Assembly: GCA_964606895.1 (NCBI GenBank)
Contig: CAZSHX010000014.1
Span: forward strand, 1-64,000
Length of the DNA stretch: 64,000 nt
DNA from: CAZSHX01 sp964606895
GTDB taxonomy: Bacteria; Bacteroidota; Ignavibacteria; Kapaibacteriales; UBA2268
Direction: 5' to 3'
The position numbers were made by a program, and so were the translations under genes. Under the pieces are notes generated by a model, which saw only the letters and a list, made by a program, of their open reading frames with translations, had not been told where the DNA came from and made no database searches. Positions 62,218 through 64,000 of this stretch are shown piece after piece; position 1 is the first letter of the stretch, and each line of letters starts with the position of its first letter.

Positions 62218-64000
62218 TGAATAGACCACTGAAAATATTTTCTCTTATAATCATCCTGTTTTTGATAGGTTTTTCGTCATTCAGGGCTCAAACTGTACCC
62301 GATGGAATTATTTTTGATAAAAACTCACTTAAAAAAATGGCTGATTCATTGAAGCTGAATATATCCTTTTCTGATTCATTAAAATCTAACAAAGATACAA
62401 TTCTCATTAAGAAAGCTAAATCAGGGCTCGATTCCTTGGTACTATATTCTGCAAAAGATACGGTTCTTTTCAATATTAAAAGCAGGACAATGCACCTGAG
62501 GGGTAATGCTAAACTTGACTATAAAGTACAGAAGCTGGAATCGGAAGTTATTAATCTTAAATTTGATGAATCATTGCTTGATGCAACGGGAGCAATGGAT
62601 ACAACGGGCAAAACTTATGGCTATCCGAAATTTGTTGATGGAAGCGAAAACTTTGTTGGAGAAAAGATTGTTTATAACTTTAAATCCAATCAGGGAACTA
62701 TCACTAAAGGCGAAACAAAGATGTCCGAAGGATTTTACTTTGGTGATAAAATAAAAAGAGTTTCCGAGTCAGAACTTTTTGTAAAGGACGGTTGTTACAC
62801 AGCCTGCGATGCACCCCATCCCCATTACTATTTTGGTTCGCCCGAGATGAAAGTCATTGCTCAGGATAGAATAATGATTGACCCGCTGATATTCTATGTT
62901 GAAGATATGCCTATATTTATTTTGCCGATTGGTATTTTCTTCCCTAATAAATCTGGCAGACAATCAGGTATAATGATTCCTTCATTCTTCTTCTCTGCAA
63001 ATAGAGGAGTTACATTTGAGAACTTTGGACTTTACCTTGCATTAAGCGATTATTACGACACAAAATTTTCTGCGAACTTTTATTCCAAAGGCGGTTATAC
63101 TTTAAAAAATAATACTCAATGGAAACTGCTCGACGAATTCAATGGAGACATGGAGATCCAATACGGCAAAACAAGATTCAATCCCGATAATGAATATACC
63201 CAAAATTGGAGTATGAGACTAAACCATAATCATACACTCACACCACAGTCTCAATTTATTGCAAATCTCTCATTTATGTCTCAGGATTTCAACAGAAATA
63301 CTTCACCTAACCTTAGAGACAGAATACAACAGGACATGACTTCAAATGCTTCATATTCTCAGAGTTTCGATAATGGTTCCAACTTTTCTGTTTCTTACAA
63401 CCGAAGCCAGAATATTATAACAAATACTTACTCACAATCTCCGCAGGTTTCATTTTCCCTTCCTCAGTGGTTTATTATGAAATCTTTTGTTTCGCCGAAC
63501 AGTTGGCTTAAGGATGTTAATGTTTCATATTCAGGAAATGCATCTTATAATCATAGTAAAGATTTGCTCATTCAAGATTTCAAACTAACTGACTCAACAA
63601 AAAGAACCGACACATCTTTCATTTACAACCATAAAGCAAAAATCAGTCATAATCCAAGCATTTCAATTTCACCAAAATTTGGATATTTTACTATATCTCC
63701 TTCAATTGGATTCAGAGCAAATAATTACTTCCGCCGAATGACACGAGAAATGGATGCAAAAGATTCGACAGTTTTCGACAAAGAAGAAAGTGGTTTTTTC
63801 ACAGAATATGGATATAATTTCGGATTAAATATATCAACAAGATTATATGGAATGTTGAAACCGAAATTATTTGGACTGAACGCAATTCGTCACACATTTC
63901 AACCTACTGTAGGATTCTCGTATACTCCTGACCAGTCGAATCCGACAAATGGGTTTTACGGCTTGTACAAAGACCTTAGAACGAATAAAGATGTAAGGTA
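62217..64000 (+). CDS. LptD/OstA-like LPS assembly outer-membrane protein, 3' end outside window
   Basis: Frame open from ATG 62217 to the right edge, at least 594 residues. Signal peptide about 1-25 (IFSLIIILFLIGFSSFRA). An OstA/LptA-like beta-jellyroll (about 80-240) has MHLRGNAKLDYKVQKLESEV and GEKIVYNFKSNQGTITKGET, with two Cys in DGCYTACDAPHPHYYF. The barrel begins near MIPSFFFSANRGVTFENFGL, with alternating strands (YYDTKFSANFYSKGGYTLKN). By family it inserts LPS into the outer leaflet with LptE. Overlaps the DUF4292 stop, so the two are translationally coupled. Confidence 0.88.
   Translation, partial: MNRPLKIFSLIIILFLIGFSSFRAQTVPDGIIFDKNSLKKMADSLKLNISFSDSLKSNKDTILIKKAKSGLDSLVLYSAKDTVLFNIKSRTMHLRGNAKLDYKVQKLESEVINLKFDESLLDATGAMDTTGKTYGYPKFVDGSENFVGEKIVYNFKSNQGTITKGETKMSEGFYFGDKIKRVSESELFVKDGCYTACDAPHPHYYFGSPEMKVIAQDRIMIDPLIFYVEDMPIFILPIGIFFPNKSGRQSGIMIPSFFFSANRGVTFENFGLYLALSDYYDTKFSANFYSKGGYTLKNNTQWKLLDEFNGDMEIQYGKTRFNPDNEYTQNWSMRLNHNHTLTPQSQFIANLSFMSQDFNRNTSPNLRDRIQQDMTSNASYSQSFDNGSNFSVSYNRSQNIITNTYSQSPQVSFSLPQWFIMKSFVSPNSWLKDVNVSYSGNASYNHSKDLLIQDFKLTDSTKRTDTSFIYNHKAKISHNPSISISPKFGYFTISPSIGFRANNYFRRMTREMDAKDSTVFDKEESGFFTEYGYNFGLNISTRLYGMLKPKLFGLNAIRHTFQPTVGFSYTPDQSNPTNGFYGLYKDLRTNKDVR

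Noticed and set aside
1..64000. tRNA, rRNA, insertion sequence or prophage genes
   Set aside because: I looked in all gaps and found no cloverleaf, rRNA or transposase/integrase sequence.

Overview
The window is AT-rich, densely coded bacterial DNA. Several features point to a Gram-negative, anaerobic or facultative member of the Bacteroidota/Chlorobiota/Ignavibacteriota/Kapabacteria group. These are a C-terminal type IX secretion sorting domain, a TTTG-N20-TAATTTTG promoter before rpsT, many Cys lipoproteins and small outer-membrane barrels, KdsC and LptD (LPS makers), DUF1573 and DUF4292 proteins, and a trimeric [FeFe] hydrogenase. The exact lineage is inference; no rRNA or tRNA gene was found in the window.

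Layout. 1-9.6 kb: end of a multi-PAS histidine kinase, a small membrane protein with a suspicious stop, a barrel protein, acpS-cobB, another barrel, an RlpA-like protein, an EamA transporter with an MlaF-like ATPase, and cheB with an unknown partner. 9.9-23.8 kb: hydrogen metabolism. hydG and hydE are interleaved with capA-like, MFS, aspA, a nonsense-broken LOG gene and anmK. A second operon holds receiver, NuoE-like, NuoF-like and HydA genes, followed by a membrane histidine kinase. hydF is not in the window. 23.8-32.6 kb: housekeeping genes (CoA-binding protein, rpsT, thiamine pyrophosphokinase, pgi, a GT-C-like membrane protein, an amino-acid permease, queC, DUF1573).

32.6-37.5 kb is the accessory region. 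It has a duplicated ~130-bp hairpin-bearing repeat, a membrane/lipobox protein directly followed by a radical SAM/SPASM enzyme, an aldehyde dehydrogenase 3' remnant, an S41 peptidase fragment with an in-frame stop and a T9SS tail, and a frameshifted two-component-type propeller fragment. It looks like a site of insertion, deletion and decay.

37.5-64 kb: mostly housekeeping again. Polyprenyl synthase, dprA, an rRNA/tRNA methyltransferase, a P5C dehydrogenase, a CDF transporter, a PD40 lipoprotein, alr, scpA-scpB, a split transketolase with a lipoprotein gene between the halves, an exported Memo-AMMECR1 fusion, a CCA/HD nucleotidyltransferase, ppx, prmA, kdsC, YtxH and DUF948-like proteins, DUF6580, pyrC, rnhB, folE, queD, a DUF4292 lipoprotein, and an LptD-like gene running off the right edge.

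The genes form several working sets. HydE and HydG would mature the HydA H-cluster, and NuoE/NuoF-like subunits link it to NAD(H). FolE, QueD and QueC supply three of the four steps to preQ0. KdsC and LptD serve LPS. The strongest candidate for an undescribed system is the lipobox-protein plus radical SAM/SPASM pair at 33.4-34.9 kb; the exported Memo-AMMECR1 fusion at 50.7 kb is second.
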